DNA of 64,000 bases from Myxococcus stipitatus (GTDB lineage Bacteria > Myxococcota > Myxococcia > Myxococcales > Myxococcaceae): NCBI RefSeq assembly GCF_038561935.1, contig NZ_CP102770.1, forward strand, positions 8,680,001 through 8,744,000, written 5' to 3'. The position numbers and the translations under genes are program-made. Every line of letters starts with the position of its first letter. Position 1 is the stretch's first letter. Shown here piece by piece: positions 26,601 to 35,843 of the stretch. The notes beneath the pieces were generated by a model. The model was not told where the DNA came from and made no database searches. It saw nothing but the letters and a program-made list of their open reading frames with translations.

Positions 26601-28571
26601 GCGCTGTCCCTCTACCGGCTGGGCCGGCTGCGCGAGTCCCTGGAGGTGAGCCAGCGGCTGCACGCCTCCGCCGTCGCGCGGGGGGACCGCTACTCGCTGC
26701 GCCTGGGGCTGGAGGCGTGGGCGAAGGCCTCGGACGGGCGGATTCCGGAGGCACTGCTCGCGGACGAGCTGTCCAACCCCGACCCGGCGGACCCGCACAG
26801 CCACTCGGGAGTGCTCCAGGCCCAGGCCCTGGTGCGGCTGCGCCGACAGGACTTCGCGGGGGCCGTGGAGCTGCTGGAGCGCGCCGCGCGCCTCGTCTCG
26901 AGCCCTCATCCCCGGCGCGACTTCCTCGCCCCCATCCTCCCGCTGCTCGCCACCGCGCGGCGCAAGCTCGCGGAGGCCACATCGCCCCTCGCGGCCGCCC
27001 ATCGCGCGGCCCTGCTCCAGCAGGCCGACGACACGGCGCGCCGTGCCCACACGCTGGCCCGCGCCTATCGCAACAACCTGCCAGGCGCCTTGCGCGAGCG
27101 GGGCCTGTTGGCCGCCCTGAGAGGACATCCTCGGCGCGCGCGGCACTGGCTGGAGCAGTCGCTGCAAGTGGCCGAGGCCCAGCAGATGCGGCACGAGCGG
27201 GCGCTGACGCTCAAGGCGCGCGGCGAGCTGGGGCAGGCGCTGGGCTGGCCCGACGCCGCGCAGGACCTGGACTCGGCCACGCGCGAGCTGGAGGAGATGG
27301 AGTCTGGACTGGCGCCCGAGGTGGCCACGCAGGCGGGCACCCGCACCCTCTCCATGGTGGACCTCTTCCCGCGCGTGCTGGAGGCGGGGCGAAGGCTTGC
27401 GTCCGCGCTGTCGTGCGAGGCGGTGTTCGAGGCCGCGCGCGAGTCGATGCGCGAGCTGCTGCGCGCCGAGGACTGCGTGGTGGTGGACCCGAGCCAGCTC
27501 GCCACGGACGACGACGCGGCCCGCCTGGGCTTGAGCCGGAGCGCCATCTCCCGCGCGCTGGAGTCGGGCCACATCACCGTGCTGGGCCAGGGCCTCCCAG
27601 GGGGCGTGAGCGAGAGCATGGAGCTGCTCGGCGTGCGCTCCCTGCTCTGCGCGCCCATCCAGGTGCGCGGCAAGACGGTGGCCTGCGTGGTGGCCACGCA
27701 CCGGCAGGTGGATGCGCTGTTCGGCGAGCCCGAGGAGCGCCTGGCCGCGTTCGTCACCGTGCTGGCGGGAACCGCGCTGGAGAACGCGGAGAACTTCGCG
27801 CGCATCGCCGCGCTCTCGGAGGAGCAGGGCCGCCTGTACCGCGCCGAGCAGGAAGCGGTGCGCCTGCGCGACGACTTCCTGTCCATCGCCGCGCACGAGC
27901 TGAAGACGCCGCTCACCTCGCTCCAGCTCCACCTCCAGGGGCTGCGGTCCCAGGCCACCAGCGCCTCGCCCTTGCCTCGGGAGCGGCTCTCCGCCCGGCT
28001 GGAGTCCGCCAACGCGCAGACCCAGCGCCTGGGGCGGCTGGTGAACGACCTCCTGGACATCTCCCGCATCTCCCAGGGCCAGCTGGACGTGGCGCTCTCC
28101 CCCGTGGACCTGGTGGCCTTGCTGCGCGGCCAGCTCGAGCGGAGCCGGGAGGCGTTCGTCCACGCGGGCTGTCCGGTGCGCTTCGATGCCCCCGACCACC
28201 CGCTCATCGGCCACTGGGACGCCCTGCGGCTGGAGCAGGTGGTGGCCAACCTGCTGTCCAACGCGATGAAGTACGGCGCGGGCCGCCCCATCGAAATCTC
28301 CCTGCGCGAGCGGGAGGGACAGGTGCGGCTGCGGGTGAGGGACCACGGCATGGGCATCGCCGAGGAGGACCTGTCGCGCATCTTCGAGCGCTTCGAGCGC
28401 GCCGTGTCCGTGCGCCACTACGGCGGCTTCGGCCTGGGCCTGTGGATTGCCCGCGAAATCGTGCGGGCCCTGGGCGGCACCATCCAGGTGGAGAGCACCC
28501 CGGGGCAGGGCGCCACCTTCACCGTCACCCTGCCCCTCGCGGGCCCCCCATCACACCTGGAGGGCCACTAA
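23601..28571 (+). CDS. Ser/Thr kinase - AAA ATPase - GAF - histidine kinase fusion
   Basis: 1656 residues from ATG 23601. Domains: protein kinase (about 22-290) with VAIKVTS (Lys54), HRDVKPSN, MDFGLAR and GTARYLSPEQ; an AAA_16-type ATPase (about 315-680) with VGRDREL, Walker A ESGGGKSR and Walker B VVMLDDCQWAD; a long TPR-like helical region (about 690-1230); a GAF domain (about 1260-1410); then HisKA with AAHELKTPLTSL and HATPase with N-box NLLSNAMKYG, RDHGMGI and GFGLGLWIA. There is no receiver domain, so phosphotransfer is to a separate protein. The glycine loop is degenerate. Cytoplasmic by composition. Similar multi-kinase fusions are typical of myxobacteria and cyanobacteria; the signal is unknown. 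Confidence 0.95.
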   Translation: MAGGTQFVDATPEEPRSGRQLGNRFELARRLKASRGITTWSGVDLRTGEPVAIKVTSTTTLIPAARHRLEHEAEVLARLDSPFILPARHLGTSGEWLYLVTPWLQGETLEARLTRGALGVPEALVLGRHLLSALVEVHRHGVLHRDVKPSNVIVSGAPLSHATLMDFGLARSERLDPSSKNLPVGTARYLSPEQSGLLHRPVEATSDLYSAGVVLFEALLGGPAFSGDSVGEVLRQHLSARPRLRSLGVDVPRALEEVISRLLQTDPSDRYQSARSVLADLLELEDALGHGQPEPALVTGARDMRHSLTEPSFVGRDRELATLEQELEATRTDPGRLVLVEAESGGGKSRLLEEFAARARRRHAWVLRGQAQDQVARHPFHLVTSVATTLTPVLQSRPELARAVRDNLAGQEAGVCAVLPQLAPLLCPNFRLPTRALGPESLGENRVIWALTELLSALGTQDEPAVVMLDDCQWADALTLRALESWSQARNQGRGRVLVVAAFRGEDLPPSHVLRRIVPTAHLKLSAFDAQDVTRLAESMAGTLPPEALSLVARLSSGNPFMANAVLHGLVEDEVLVPGASGWQMRKEALVQARSSRQAASLLVRRLRLLPLAARRMLSVGAVLGKSFERSRLEALSGAPPEEVSAALEEPRRRHMLWEEGTRYTFVHDKLREVLLDMLTAQQRRDLHRLAASSAEKQLPIDSFELAYHFDAAGEAAQALPHALRAAEQAHNRFGLESAELNYRIAERGAAGADPGTRFRIASGLGQVLMLRGQYDESRRQLERALSLAQDRLERARVLERMGELAFKRGDFVEAIRALEQGLKLMGRWVPGRGLPTRAGAAWEVLTQVAHTLAPRRFLAHRALKDGEEDLQAVRIYSGLAYGYWYRRAQEAVLWAHLREMNLAERYPSTPELAQAYSEHSPAMCTLPWFRRAFVYAEKSLALRQEQDDVWGQGQSLHFYGLACYGASRFHECIDKCTQSIQLLDRTGDPWEVNNAAFHIALSLYRLGRLRESLEVSQRLHASAVARGDRYSLRLGLEAWAKASDGRIPEALLADELSNPDPADPHSHSGVLQAQALVRLRRQDFAGAVELLERAARLVSSPHPRRDFLAPILPLLATARRKLAEATSPLAAAHRAALLQQADDTARRAHTLARAYRNNLPGALRERGLLAALRGHPRRARHWLEQSLQVAEAQQMRHERALTLKARGELGQALGWPDAAQDLDSATRELEEMESGLAPEVATQAGTRTLSMVDLFPRVLEAGRRLASALSCEAVFEAARESMRELLRAEDCVVVDPSQLATDDDAARLGLSRSAISRALESGHITVLGQGLPGGVSESMELLGVRSLLCAPIQVRGKTVACVVATHRQVDALFGEPEERLAAFVTVLAGTALENAENFARIAALSEEQGRLYRAEQEAVRLRDDFLSIAAHELKTPLTSLQLHLQGLRSQATSASPLPRERLSARLESANAQTQRLGRLVNDLLDISRISQGQLDVALSPVDLVALLRGQLERSREAFVHAGCPVRFDAPDHPLIGHWDALRLEQVVANLLSNAMKYGAGRPIEISLREREGQVRLRVRDHGMGIAEEDLSRIFERFERAVSVRHYGGFGLGLWIAREIVRALGGTIQVESTPGQGATFTVTLPLAGPPSHLEGH

Positions 28572-28592
28572 CCATCGATGAACCTTGGAGGT

Positions 28593-29582
28593 TCAGTCCC
28601 GGAAGAGGCCCGTGACGGCCGCGACCCACCGGGGCGCCGGAGCCCGAAGCCCGCTCACCGAGGCGAGCCCGGGCCCTTCACCGCCCACCTCGCGCAGCGC
28701 CTCCAGCACCGCGTCCACGGAGGCGAAGCGCTGCTCGGGCTGCTTCTCCAGACAGCGGCGGACCACGGCCTCCACGGCGGCGGGGATGTCCAGGTCCGGG
28801 CGAAGCTCGGAGAAGCGCGGAGGCGGCTCCTTGTGGTGGGCGAAGACCAGCTCCAGCGGGTCCTCGGACACGAACGGCACCCGCCCCATCAGCATCTCGT
28901 ACAGCACCACGCCCAGCGAGTAGACGTCACCGCTCGCATCCACCACGTGGCGCGCACGCTCCGGCGCCATGTACGCGGGCGCGTCCGGCAACACCCCACC
29001 CTCCGTGACACCTCGCACGGAGAGGTGCTCGGTCTTCGCGGCGACGGGCCGGGCGCGGCCGAAGCCCCGCACCTTCACGTGCAGGAGCTCCCCGTCCGTC
29101 ACCAGCAGGACGTTGGACGAGGACACCTCCCCATGCACCACCCCCCGCTGGTGAGCGTGGCGAAGTGAACGCCCCACCCCGCGCGCCAGCGCCACCGCCT
29201 GTGGCCAGGCCAGCGGCCCCGACGCGAGCTGCTCCGCCAGGGTGCGGCCCTGGAGCCACTCCATGGCGACATACACGATGCCGTCGTCCGTCCGTCCGGC
29301 ATCGAGCACGGTGACGGTGTTCGGATGCCCCAGCCGCGCGGCGACCCGGGCCTCCTGCAGGAATCCCCGCTGCGCCTCTCCGTCGGCAGACGCGGTGCTC
29401 AAAACGTGCAACACCACCTCACGCCGCGCGGGAAGCTGCAGGGCGCGGTACAGGCGCACCGGCCCCTCGTCTCCCAGCGGCGCCAGCACCTGGAAGCGGC
29501 CATGCAGCACCTGTCCCAGCAGCGGGTCCGCGCTCAAAGCGGCGTGCGTCGCGGGCTGAACGGTCTGAATCTCGGTTCTCAT
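28593..29582 (-). CDS. Predicted pseudokinase of the Ser/Thr kinase family
   Basis: 329 residues with a full kinase fold from about 28 to 300 (LGQVLHGRFQVLAPLG, MEWLQGRTLAEQL, APAYMAPERA, DVYSLGVVLYEML), but the catalytic residues are replaced. The VAIK Lys region reads VVLHVL, HRDxKxxN reads HGEVSSSN, and DFG reads GFG. Loss of the ATP Lys, catalytic Asp and metal Asp together strongly suggests a pseudokinase. The short tail has no obvious sensor. It converges on the 1656-residue kinase fusion 22 bases away; a regulatory partnership is only inference. Confidence 0.9.
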   Translation of the reverse strand: MRTEIQTVQPATHAALSADPLLGQVLHGRFQVLAPLGDEGPVRLYRALQLPARREVVLHVLSTASADGEAQRGFLQEARVAARLGHPNTVTVLDAGRTDDGIVYVAMEWLQGRTLAEQLASGPLAWPQAVALARGVGRSLRHAHQRGVVHGEVSSSNVLLVTDGELLHVKVRGFGRARPVAAKTEHLSVRGVTEGGVLPDAPAYMAPERARHVVDASGDVYSLGVVLYEMLMGRVPFVSEDPLELVFAHHKEPPPRFSELRPDLDIPAAVEAVVRRCLEKQPEQRFASVDAVLEALREVGGEGPGLASVSGLRAPAPRWVAAVTGLFRD

Positions 29583-29699
29583 GATGAAATCTCCTCGGCA
29601 CGCTCCCAGGTGCGCGTCACGGCCTCGTCGAGCGCTCGTGACGACCCCGGCAACACGGTGCGAAACCGGGCCTCCTCGGGCTTCCGGGACGACACCGGC

Positions 29700-29737
29700 G
29701 TGAAGGGCCGGCCCTGCCTTCCGGGCCCACCCTTCAC
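29700..29737 (-). terminator. Inverted repeat after the small secreted gene
   Basis: GTGAAGGG (29700-29707) and CCCTTCAC (29730-29737) flank a further GGCC-rich inner pairing. It lies between the stop of the gene at 29778 and the start of the pseudokinase at 29582, both on the minus strand, so it may separate the two transcripts. Confidence 0.45.
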
Positions 29738-29777
29738 GCGGCGTGCCGACGCGCTCATGGCGCGTCTGGCTTGCGGC

Positions 29778-30122
29778 TCAGGCCCGCAGCGGATTCACCG
29801 CTGCCGGACACTCCCAATAAGTGAACTCACACAGCTCCTGCGTCTCGTCGCAGGGGACCTTCATCACCGTCTTCAGCTCGCACGGATGAGTCGGCACCTC
29901 CGGCTCTCTCGCGGCCCGCGTGTGACCTCTCGGTTCGACTTCCGTCGACGTCGACGGGTGCTCCACCACTTCCTTCGTGTGTGCCGCTTGGGTGTCACGC
30001 GCGGCGGCGCGCGCTTCCCGTCGTGGCTCCTTCACTCCCGTCGCCACGGGGTGGGTTGCGTCCGGTACAAACCCCGGCACGGTGCCCAGCACCGCGCCCA
30101 GGATGCACAGCTTCCTGTTCAT
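29778..30122 (-). CDS. Small exported hypothetical protein
   Basis: 114 residues from ATG 30122 (MNRKLCILGAVLGTVPGFV), with a short hydrophobic signal-like segment. The mature part is charged and Thr/Glu/Arg-rich, ending in a Cys-containing segment (HPCELKTVMKVPC, LCEFTYWEC) that may form two disulfides. No family recognised. An upstream in-frame start at 30221 is less likely because it would place the signal segment internally. Codon use fits the genome. Confidence 0.6.
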   Translation of the reverse strand: MNRKLCILGAVLGTVPGFVPDATHPVATGVKEPRREARAAARDTQAAHTKEVVEHPSTSTEVEPRGHTRAAREPEVPTHPCELKTVMKVPCDETQELCEFTYWECPAAVNPLRA

Positions 30123-30340
30123 GAAACCCCCAGGCCGGCTCGAGCTGCCCCGGCCACGCCCTGCGGACGCGGCCCGTAGCGGCTCGACGGCCCGGACGTC
30201 ACTAGCCGGTGGGTCTGACATTCCCAGCGCTTCCCGACAGCATGGGCGGACCCACCCCCCTTTAGTGCCGGTGAAGCGTCTGGTATCTGGGGGTCACCGG
30301 CTGCGGCTAGGATGGCGCGCCCTCGGAGCCGTCACCGCCC

Positions 30341-30718
30341 ATGCCCTTTCAGATCACCGTTCACGAGCAGGACCGAATCCTCGAGGTCGTCTATCCCTCC
30401 CAAGTCACCTCCGCGGACCTCACGGAGTACCTGACAGCGGTGAAGAAGGCGATCGTCGGCTTCGCGGGAGAGTGGTCCGCGCTGGTGGACCAGTCCCAGC
30501 TCCGGGTCATGCCCACGGACGTCGTGGGCTCCATGGCGGCGCTCAACGCCTACGCGCAGCTCCACGGCATGAAGCGCTCCGCGCGAATCGTCAGCGACGC
30601 TCCGTCCGGCCTCCAGGCGTGGCGGATGACCAAGCGGGCGATGCTGACCATCCCCACGCGCACCTTCGAGACGCGGCAGGAAGCCATCGCGTGGCTGCGC
30701 GACCCCGACGCGGACTGA
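30341..30718 (+). CDS. STAS/SpoIIAA-like small protein
   Basis: 125 residues. The alternating pattern MPFQITVHEQDRILEVVYPSQVT, then a helix (LTEYLTAVKKAI), WSALVDQSQLRVMP, and a final FETRQEAIAWL helix fits a STAS-like/SpoIIAA-like fold. These small soluble proteins often act in phospho-relay or lipid-linked regulation. No catalytic residues are evident. Divergent from the small exported gene at 30122 across 218 bases and upstream of a secreted protease. Function unknown. Confidence 0.7.
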   Translation: MPFQITVHEQDRILEVVYPSQVTSADLTEYLTAVKKAIVGFAGEWSALVDQSQLRVMPTDVVGSMAALNAYAQLHGMKRSARIVSDAPSGLQAWRMTKRAMLTIPTRTFETRQEAIAWLRDPDAD

Positions 30719-30823
30719 GCTCGCGGGCCGGGCCTCGTGCCCTTGCTCGCCCACCTCTCCTATAGTGGACATGCTCGCCCCCCGGGGCAGGCATCCCGTC
30801 CCCTCATCAGGAGTCGTCTTCAC

Positions 30824-32470
30824 ATGCATCCCCCCCGGAACGGCGTCGCCAGGATTCTGCTTGGCGCGCTGATGTGGACCTTTGCCCTCGCGGCCTGCGC
30901 CCCCGGCCCCGAGTCTCCCCCGGGAGAAGAAGCTCTGGAGACAGGCGCCGGCGAGCACCCGGTGGTCTACGGCAACGATGACCGCACGGACGTCTACGCC
31001 CACGCGGACGCGCTGCTGCAGGAGCGCGCGAGGCGCTCCACCGTCGCGCTGATGTCCCCGTCGTCCATCAACACCCGCGACCCGAACAACGTGACCTTCC
31101 ACGGGGGCACCCTGGGCGCGGCGGAGGGCCTGTGCAGCGACCAGCGCTTCCGCGACGACCCGGCGCCCGCGTGGTGCTCCGGCACGCTCATCGACGATGA
31201 CCTGGTGCTGACGGCTGGCCACTGCGTCGTCGACGCGGGCGAGTGCGCGGACACCCGCTTCGTCTTCAACTTCTACCGCACGTCCGCCACCGCGCTGCAG
31301 CCCATCACCACGCAGGACATCTTCTCCTGCCGCTCCATCGTCGTGCGCCGCGAGGCGACGTCCGGTGGCCGCACGCTGGACTACGCCATCATCAAGCTGG
31401 ACCGCTCCGCCGCGCCGCGCTTCGAGCCCGCGCCCATCCGCCCCGGCAACACCCCGCTGGCGGTGAGCGCCGGCATCGCGGTCATCGGCTCCGGCAGCGG
31501 CATCCCGTTCAAGATTGATTCGGGCGGCAAGGTGCGCGACGGCCGCGCCGGCACGCTGGACTACTTCGTCGCCAACACGGACACCTTCGGCGGCAACTCC
31601 GGCTCGGGCGTCTACGACCTGGAGAGCCACACCGTGGCCGGCATCCTGGTGCGCGGCACCAAGGACTACGTCGCGCGCGGCGGCTGCTTCGTCGTCAACA
31701 CCTGCGCGGAGACGGCCTGCGACGGCGAGGACATCAACTACGTGCGCCCCGCCATCGACGCGTTCTGCCAGGCGTCCACCAGCACGCGGCTGTGCGGCTC
31801 CGGCCCGCCGCCCACCGGGGGCACCTCCTTCACCTTCACCGCCTCCAACACCGCCAGCGCCACGGCCAACACCCCCCAGAAGACGGTGACGCTGGCGGCC
31901 GGACAGAAAATCACCCTGGGGACCTGTGGCGTCACGGGCTCCGCCCTCACCGGGGACTCCTTCCTGCGTCTGTTCGGCCCAGGCGGCAACCAGGTCGCCG
32001 CCAACGACGACGGCTGCGGCGGCCGAGGCTCCCACCTCTCCTTCACCGCCACCGTCGCGGGCCCCTACGAGATTCGCGCGGGCTGCTACGCCGCCGAGTC
32101 CTGCTCCGGCACCGTGGCCTGGACGCTGACGTCCACCGGCCCCGCGCCCACCCGGGGCTCGCTCGAGTTCTCCACCCGCGACACCGGCCATGCGACGGCG
32201 AACACCGTGAACCAGGACCTCGCGCTGACCGAGGGCCAGAGCCTCTCCTTCGGCACCTGCACGGAGGCGGGCGCCTCCGGCACGGGAGACACCGTCCTGC
32301 GCCTGTACAACAGCGCCGGCCAGCAGGTGACGAGCAGCGACGACGCCTGCGGCCTGCTCTCCTACGCCAGCTACACCGTGCCTCCGGGCGCCGGTGGCAC
32401 GTACCAGCTGCGCGCGGGCTGCTACGGCGCCAGCGGCTGCGGCGGCGTGGTGACGTGGACCGTCCGGTAG
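30824..32470 (+). CDS. Secreted trypsin-like serine protease with two C-terminal PPC-like domains
   Basis: 548 residues from ATG 30824; AGGAG about 10 bases upstream. Lipoprotein-type signal: FALAACAPGPES. The peptidase domain (about 70-320) has the triad LVLTAGHCVVD (His), TLDYAIIKLD (Asp) and TFGGNSGSGVYD (Ser). Two repeats of about 105 residues follow (about 330-440 and 450-548) with GDSFLRLFGPGGNQVAANDD and GDTVLRLYNSAGQQVTSSDD patterns, resembling bacterial pre-peptidase C-terminal domains. Probably an outer-membrane-anchored or released predatory/digestive protease; the lipid anchor (AAC) is inferred. Confidence 0.92.
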   Translation: MHPPRNGVARILLGALMWTFALAACAPGPESPPGEEALETGAGEHPVVYGNDDRTDVYAHADALLQERARRSTVALMSPSSINTRDPNNVTFHGGTLGAAEGLCSDQRFRDDPAPAWCSGTLIDDDLVLTAGHCVVDAGECADTRFVFNFYRTSATALQPITTQDIFSCRSIVVRREATSGGRTLDYAIIKLDRSAAPRFEPAPIRPGNTPLAVSAGIAVIGSGSGIPFKIDSGGKVRDGRAGTLDYFVANTDTFGGNSGSGVYDLESHTVAGILVRGTKDYVARGGCFVVNTCAETACDGEDINYVRPAIDAFCQASTSTRLCGSGPPPTGGTSFTFTASNTASATANTPQKTVTLAAGQKITLGTCGVTGSALTGDSFLRLFGPGGNQVAANDDGCGGRGSHLSFTATVAGPYEIRAGCYAAESCSGTVAWTLTSTGPAPTRGSLEFSTRDTGHATANTVNQDLALTEGQSLSFGTCTEAGASGTGDTVLRLYNSAGQQVTSSDDACGLLSYASYTVPPGAGGTYQLRAGCYGASGCGGVVTWTVR

Positions 32471-32612
32471 CACCTGGGCGGTCTTCTTCCTGACACCTCG
32501 CCCGGTGACGAGGACGGTGGGACGCCCTCCTTGCCGCCCCTCGACACCGGGCCTTCCAGCCCCCTCACCCCGCGCTTGACAGCCTGGGGGCTGGGGTCTA
32601 ACGCACGGCGAC

Positions 32613-33866
32613 ATGAGCACTGCCCGGTTCCCGCCGTCCCCGACGCGCCCCATCCTCAACGAGGGTCCGTTCCGCGCCCTGCTGCTGGAGAACATCCACC
32701 CCTCGGCCGAGGAGATGCTGAAGGCCGAAGGCTTCCAGGTGGAGCGGCTGTCCTCCGCGCTCAAGCCCGCGGAGCTGGCCGAGCGCCTCAAGGGCGTCCA
32801 CCTGCTGGGCATCCGCAGCAAGACGACGGTGCCGCCGGAGTCGCTCGTGCACGCGGAGGACCTGCTCGCCATCGGGGCCTTCTGCATCGGCACCAACCAG
32901 GTGGACCTGACGGCGGCGAACACGCACGGCATCCCCGTCTTCAACGCGCCCTTCAGCAACACGCGCAGCGTCGCGGAGATGGTCGTCGCCGAGGTCATCG
33001 TCCTCACCCGCCAGCTCTTCGACCGCAGCCGCGAGGTGCACGCGGGCCAGTGGCGCAAGGTGGCCACGGGCAGCCACGAGGTGCGCGGCAAGACGCTGGG
33101 CATCATCGGCTACGGGCACATCGGCTCGCAGCTGGGCGTGCTGGCCGAGTCGCTGGGCATGCGCGTGCTGTACTTCGACGTGATGACCAAGCTGCCCCTG
33201 GGCAACTCGCGCGCGGTGGCCACGCTGGACGAGCTGCTGGCGCAGTCCGACTTCGTCACGCTCCACGTCCCCGCCCTGACGTCCACGCACATGATGATGG
33301 GCGCCGAGCAGCTGGCGAAGATGAAGAAGGGCGCCTGCCTCATCAACGCCAGCCGGGGCACCGTGGTGGACATCGCTGCGCTGGCGGCCGCGCTGCGCTC
33401 CAAGCACCTGGGCGGCGCCGCGGTGGACGTCTACCCGGAGGAGCCGGAGGGCAACTCGGATGGATTCGTCACCGAGTTGCAGGGGATTCCCAATGTCGTC
33501 CTCACGCCACACATCGGCGGCTCCACGGAGGAGGCGCAGGCGTCCATCGGCAAGGAGGTGGCCACCAGCCTCTCCAAGTTCTTCCGGACGGGCGCGACGA
33601 CGGGCGCGGTGAACTTCCCCATGGTGGAGGCGCCGCTCATCCCCGGCACGCACCGCATCCTCAACGTGCACCGCAACATCCCGGGCGTGCTGCGCGACAT
33701 CAACCGCATCGTCTCGGACCTGAACGCGAACATCCACGCGCAGGTGCTCAGCACGGACTCCAACATCGGCTACCTGGTCATGGACCTGGACCAGGACGTG
33801 TCCCGCCCGGTGTGCGACGCCATCGCCGGCCTGACGACGGACATCAAGACGCGCATCGTCTCCTGA
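32613..33866 (+). CDS. serA: D-3-phosphoglycerate dehydrogenase
   Basis: 417 residues, E. coli SerA length. Rossmann motif LGIIGYGHIGSQLG; catalytic Arg in LINASRGTVVD, Glu in VYPEEPEGN and His in LTPHIGGSTEEAQ. A C-terminal ACT domain (about 345-417: GTHRILNVHRNIPGVL ... VLSTDSNIGYLVMDLD) allows serine feedback inhibition in this type. It oxidises 3-phosphoglycerate to 3-phosphohydroxypyruvate, the first step of serine synthesis. Some family members also reduce 2-oxoglutarate. Converges on the flavoprotein gene at 33886 with 19 bases between stops. Confidence 0.95.
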   Translation: MSTARFPPSPTRPILNEGPFRALLLENIHPSAEEMLKAEGFQVERLSSALKPAELAERLKGVHLLGIRSKTTVPPESLVHAEDLLAIGAFCIGTNQVDLTAANTHGIPVFNAPFSNTRSVAEMVVAEVIVLTRQLFDRSREVHAGQWRKVATGSHEVRGKTLGIIGYGHIGSQLGVLAESLGMRVLYFDVMTKLPLGNSRAVATLDELLAQSDFVTLHVPALTSTHMMMGAEQLAKMKKGACLINASRGTVVDIAALAAALRSKHLGGAAVDVYPEEPEGNSDGFVTELQGIPNVVLTPHIGGSTEEAQASIGKEVATSLSKFFRTGATTGAVNFPMVEAPLIPGTHRILNVHRNIPGVLRDINRIVSDLNANIHAQVLSTDSNIGYLVMDLDQDVSRPVCDAIAGLTTDIKTRIVS

Positions 33867-33885
33867 CGCGCGTCCCGCGCCGCGC

Positions 33886-35292
<1,407 letters not shown>

Positions 35293-35463
35293 GCCCCAGG
35301 CGTATTGCAGGTCTCCCTCCGTGACAAGGTGCGGCGGGGCATCCTCCGCCTGGCGGGTCGGCTGGGGCGCAGAAGAAATGGGCCAGCAAATAAACCCCAC
35401 TGCGTATTCATAGCCGGCGACGTGCTGGTTGGACCCTGTCGCCCCCCCAGAGGTTGGCCGCCC

Positions 35464-35823
35464 ATGTCCCTGCGCAGAATCCTGCACACCCCCGCAGTGC
35501 TGCTGTCCCTCCTGACGCTGGCGCCCACCGCGTGGGCCGCGGAGCCCATCGTCTTCGTGGCGGTGGACAGCTACAACGTCAAGCAGACGAACCAGTTTGA
35601 AGTCACGGGCCTCGTCCTGGGGGAGGGCACGCCCAGGACCATCACCTTCTTTCTTTCGACCTCGTCGTCCGTCGACGTCAGCCAGCACCTGTCGCGGTGC
35701 GACCGGCTGGCCCTGATGGCCATGAACAAGCCGGGCGCCTACCGCTTCGAGGTGCAGAGAGGCTCCTCCTCCTTCGAACTCTCCTGCCGCCTGACGCGCA
35801 CGGCGTCGATTCCGGCCCCCTGA
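35464..35823 (+). CDS. Small exported hypothetical protein
   Basis: 119 residues from ATG 35464. Signal peptide MSLRRILHTPAVLLSLLTLAPTAWA with cleavage at AWA-AEP. The mature part is beta-rich (IVFVAVDSYNVKQTNQFEVTGLV) with two Cys (SRCDRL and ELSCRL) probably paired. No family recognised. It lies 20 bases before the calcium-repeat lipoprotein gene, suggesting one transcript, and is divergent from the flavoprotein gene. Confidence 0.75.
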   Translation: MSLRRILHTPAVLLSLLTLAPTAWAAEPIVFVAVDSYNVKQTNQFEVTGLVLGEGTPRTITFFLSTSSSVDVSQHLSRCDRLALMAMNKPGAYRFEVQRGSSSFELSCRLTRTASIPAP

Positions 35824-35843
35824 ACGAAAGGCGGGCTCCACAC

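Noticed and set aside
24378..28418. A 1346-codon open frame on the minus strand opposite the kinase fusion
   Set aside because: Arg/Gln/His-rich shadow of the real plus-strand gene, which has complete kinase motifs.
30332..33106. A 924-codon minus-strand frame
   Set aside because: It runs antisense to the protease and serA genes, both with clear catalytic motifs.
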